Part shown: one piece after another, positions 16,032 through 17,368 of the stretch
Layout: every line of letters starts with the position of its first letter
How positions within the stretch are numbered: the stretch's first letter is position 1
DNA from: Bradyrhizobium sp.
GTDB taxonomy: Bacteria; Pseudomonadota; Alphaproteobacteria; Rhizobiales; Xanthobacteraceae
NCBI GenBank assembly: GCA_028290165.1
Contig: JAQGKJ010000723.1
Coordinates: 1-17,368, forward strand
DNA length: 17,368 bases
Direction of reading: 5' to 3'
Position numbers and translations under genes: made by a program
Notes under the pieces: generated by a model
What the model saw: the letters and a program-made list of their open reading frames with translations, nothing else
What the model was told of the DNA's origin: nothing
Databases searched by the model: none

Positions 16032-16172
16032 ATGGCAGATTATGGCTGGAAAGCAACGGAAGCAAGGTCGGAGGACCGACCTGATATCCTTAAGCTTAAC
16101 CGGAGCGCGTGCGCCGGATTCTCCAAAAATGATTTTGAGACCGCCCCCGACGTGATAGATGTCCGCGCATAA
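16032..16172 (+). CDS. Possible 46-residue peptide gene in the divergent region (candidate substrate)
   Basis: An ATG with AAGG five bases upstream opens a 46-residue frame: MADYGWKATEARSED near the start, SACAGFSKNDFE in the middle, DVIDVRA at the end. It stops 17 bases before the TTG of the HlyD adaptor and lies wholly between the divergent start codons. Size, charge and position next to radical SAM enzymes fit a modified-peptide precursor with a charged leader, and it has one Trp and one Cys. Against it: third-position GC is only about 57%, three dyads run through it, it resembles no precursor I know, and only 47 bases separate it from the opposing start. Treat it as a candidate, not a gene call. 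Confidence 0.22.
   Translation: MADYGWKATEARSEDRPDILKLNRSACAGFSKNDFETAPDVIDVRA
16065..16117. promoter_or_regulatory. Cluster of three dyads in the divergent control region
   Basis: Three inverted repeats follow each other within 53 bases: AGGTCGG-AGGA-CCGACCT (16065-16082, perfect seven-base arms), TTAAGCTTAA (16090-16099, perfect ten-base palindrome) and CCGGAGCGCGTGCGCCGG (16100-16117, six paired positions with one mismatch per arm). They lie between the divergent radical SAM operon (start 15984) and the HlyD adaptor (16190). Regulator binding sites, a structured leader or both could explain them. I could not place a convincing -35/-10 pair. CATAAT at 16168-16173 is too close to the adaptor start to serve it. 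The rest of the gap shows nothing else. Confidence 0.4.
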
Positions 16173-16189
16173 TTGCGGAGGCTGAGGCT

Positions 16190-17125
16190 TTGGAGTCGGC
16201 GACGATTAATCACCTGTATATTTTCAGAGGCATTGGACGTCGGTTCCAGGGAACCGCCTGTTCATGTTCAGGCCTACGCCGGTCAGCCGCGGGCCTCCTC
16301 GGCGCTGCCCTCGCTTTGATGGCGGCACAAGCCTCCGCCGCGACCTTCGACTGCGTGATGGATCCGTCCCTCACCGTCAAACTTGGCAGCCCCGTCACAA
16401 GCGTCCTCGCAGAGGTTTTGGTCGATCGCGGCGATCTCGTCAAAAAGGGACAGATCATCGCCCGGGTCGAATCCGCTGTCGAGCAAGCAGCACTCGCAAC
16501 TAACGAGGCGCGCGCCGCAAGCACTGCGGAGATCGAAGCCAAGCAGGCGCTGCTCGATCAAAAGAGCGGCGTCTACAGGCGGAAGGTGGACCTGCAATCG
16601 CACAATGTTACGAGTGCGCAGGACGTCGAGACGGCGCAGGCCGAATTCAACGTCGCCAAACAGGAAGTCGAATTGGCCCGTCTCAACCGCCAGATGGCCC
16701 AACTGGAAATAGATCGTGTGCGCGCGCTGCTGGAACAACGCACCATCCGCAGTCCCATCGATGGGGTCGTGGTCCAGCGCTCGCTTGGTCCTGGTGAGTT
16801 CGTTCGTCAGGACGCAAATGTCGTCACCGTGGCGAGCATCGACCCGCTGAGCGTTGAAGCTTACCTGCCGGTGCGCTATTTTGGACTGATCAAGGTGGGC
16901 GACCTCGCCGTCGTGCACCCTGACGATCCAGTGGGCGGCGATCATCAGGCCGCGGTCAGCATTGTCGATCAGGTGTTCGATGCCGCCAGCGGCACTTTCG
17001 GGGTCAGGCTCAATCTGCCTAACCACGACAATCTCCTGCCGGGTGGCCTGCGCTGCCATGTCACTTTCGACATTCCCGAGAAATCCGCCCGCGATGTTGC
17101 AACATCCGAGCGAACGAGGAGGTAG
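16190..17125 (+). CDS. Secreted HlyD/RND-type periplasmic adaptor protein
   Basis: The 311-residue protein starts at TTG 16190, supported by GGAGG (16177-16181) eight bases upstream. A basic stretch then a hydrophobic core (AAGLLGAALALMAA) and ASAA near 48-51 form a signal peptide after an unusually long N-region of about 28 residues. ATG 16319 would lose most of it. The mature part has one lipoyl half (VLAEVLVDRGDLVKKGQIIARVES, quoted in part as GDLVKKGQIIARVE), a coiled-coil hairpin (about 95-180), the second lipoyl half (IRSPIDGVVVQRSLGPGEFV) and a short beta-barrel. Such adaptors couple an inner-membrane pump to an outer-membrane channel. No RND or ABC pump gene follows here, so its partner may be the SecA/M50 machine or lie elsewhere. 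It is divergent from the radical SAM operon and may share its control region. Confidence 0.86.
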   Translation: MESATINHLYIFRGIGRRFQGTACSCSGLRRSAAGLLGAALALMAAQASAATFDCVMDPSLTVKLGSPVTSVLAEVLVDRGDLVKKGQIIARVESAVEQAALATNEARAASTAEIEAKQALLDQKSGVYRRKVDLQSHNVTSAQDVETAQAEFNVAKQEVELARLNRQMAQLEIDRVRALLEQRTIRSPIDGVVVQRSLGPGEFVRQDANVVTVASIDPLSVEAYLPVRYFGLIKVGDLAVVHPDDPVGGDHQAAVSIVDQVFDAASGTFGVRLNLPNHDNLLPGGLRCHVTFDIPEKSARDVATSERTRR

Positions 17126-17203
17126 CCGGAGTAACGTTGCTCCCGACACCATCATCGACTTCGAGGCGACGCGCACCGGTCTTGGTTTCGCGGGCCCGCT
17201 CGG

Positions 17204-17368
17204 CTATCGCGTGGCGTGACCGGTGCGAGGTCGTCGCGAACCGCCGAAAATCACCGGCGGGACCGCCCGGTTCACGACCTCGCGCATCGCAAAACTCGAT
17301 TGAATGCGCGCCACCCGCGGCAATCGAGACAGTTCGGTGCGGTGAATGCGCTCAAAATCCTCGATGTC
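17204..17368 (-). CDS. C-terminal end of an Lrp/AsnC-family transcriptional regulator (partial)
   Basis: A minus-strand frame enters at the right edge and stops at TAG (17206-17204), giving 54 residues in view. It starts DIEDFERIHRTELSRLPRVA and continues RIQSSFAMREVVNR. The pattern, an acidic YE-like helix, then LPxVxRIxSSFxxREV, is the end of the ligand-binding RAM/AsnC domain of Lrp-type regulators, which bind amino acids and control nearby metabolic or export genes. The N-terminal helix-turn-helix is outside the window. It converges on the HlyD adaptor gene with a 78-base gap. It could control the neighbouring cluster, but this is only inferred from position. Confidence 0.8.
   Translation of the reverse strand, partial: DIEDFERIHRTELSRLPRVARIQSSFAMREVVNRAVPPVIFGGSRRPRTGHATR

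Noticed and set aside
16283..17176. Minus-strand open frame of 297 codons
   Set aside because: Antisense to the HlyD adaptor, which has lipoyl halves, a coiled coil and a good ribosome-binding site.
17126..17203. Possible small gene after the HlyD adaptor
   Set aside because: No convincing start or ribosome-binding site of its own and no coding signature in the 78-base gap.

Overview
The window is high-GC bacterial DNA with tightly packed, mostly overlapping genes. It most likely comes from an alphaproteobacterium of the order Hyphomicrobiales (Bradyrhizobium-like). The pointers are an Omp25/Omp31-type outer-membrane barrel, a DUF3467 protein, the GTG/TTG starts and the strong GC bias at third codon positions. 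The genus is inference. I see no rRNA, tRNA, CRISPR array, insertion sequence or phage gene.

Layout, left to right. (1) 1-3377, minus strand: a translationally coupled operon, read from high to low coordinates. It encodes a COMT-like O-methyltransferase, a small P-loop kinase-like protein, a flavin-dependent (tryptophan-type) halogenase, and the first 35 codons of an unidentified gene that leaves the window. (2) 3378-3555: a divergent control region with a perfect TATAAT box and an inverted repeat. (3) 3556-4938, plus: a tandem two-barrel outer-membrane protein. (4) 5034-11521, plus: a four-gene export-like operon preceded by a tandem dyad repeat. It encodes a DUF3467 protein, a GAF-HlyD membrane fusion protein, a PqqD-like/M50 zinc protease/HlyD fusion, and a short SecA-like ATPase without the usual C-terminal scaffold. 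(5) 11524-11559: a hairpin where two operons converge. (6) 11591-15984, minus: a tailoring operon with two paralogous B12-binding radical SAM enzymes, a 2-oxoglutarate/Fe(II) oxygenase and a class I methyltransferase. (7) 15985-16189: a dyad-rich divergent region that may also hold a 46-residue peptide gene. (8) 16190-17125, plus: a secreted HlyD/RND-type periplasmic adaptor. (9) 17204-17368, minus: the C-terminal end of an Lrp/AsnC-type regulator.

How the genes may work together (inference). Six tailoring enzymes (halogenase, two methyltransferases, two B12 radical SAM enzymes, one oxygenase) surround an envelope machine. That machine has a leader-binding-like domain fused to an intramembrane zinc protease and an adaptor, a second adaptor with cytosolic GAF domains, a SecA-like motor and an outer-membrane barrel. 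This arrangement fits the making, processing and export of a heavily modified peptide or small metabolite. No NRPS, PKS or confirmed precursor gene is visible. The 16032-16172 frame is the only precursor candidate, and a weak one.
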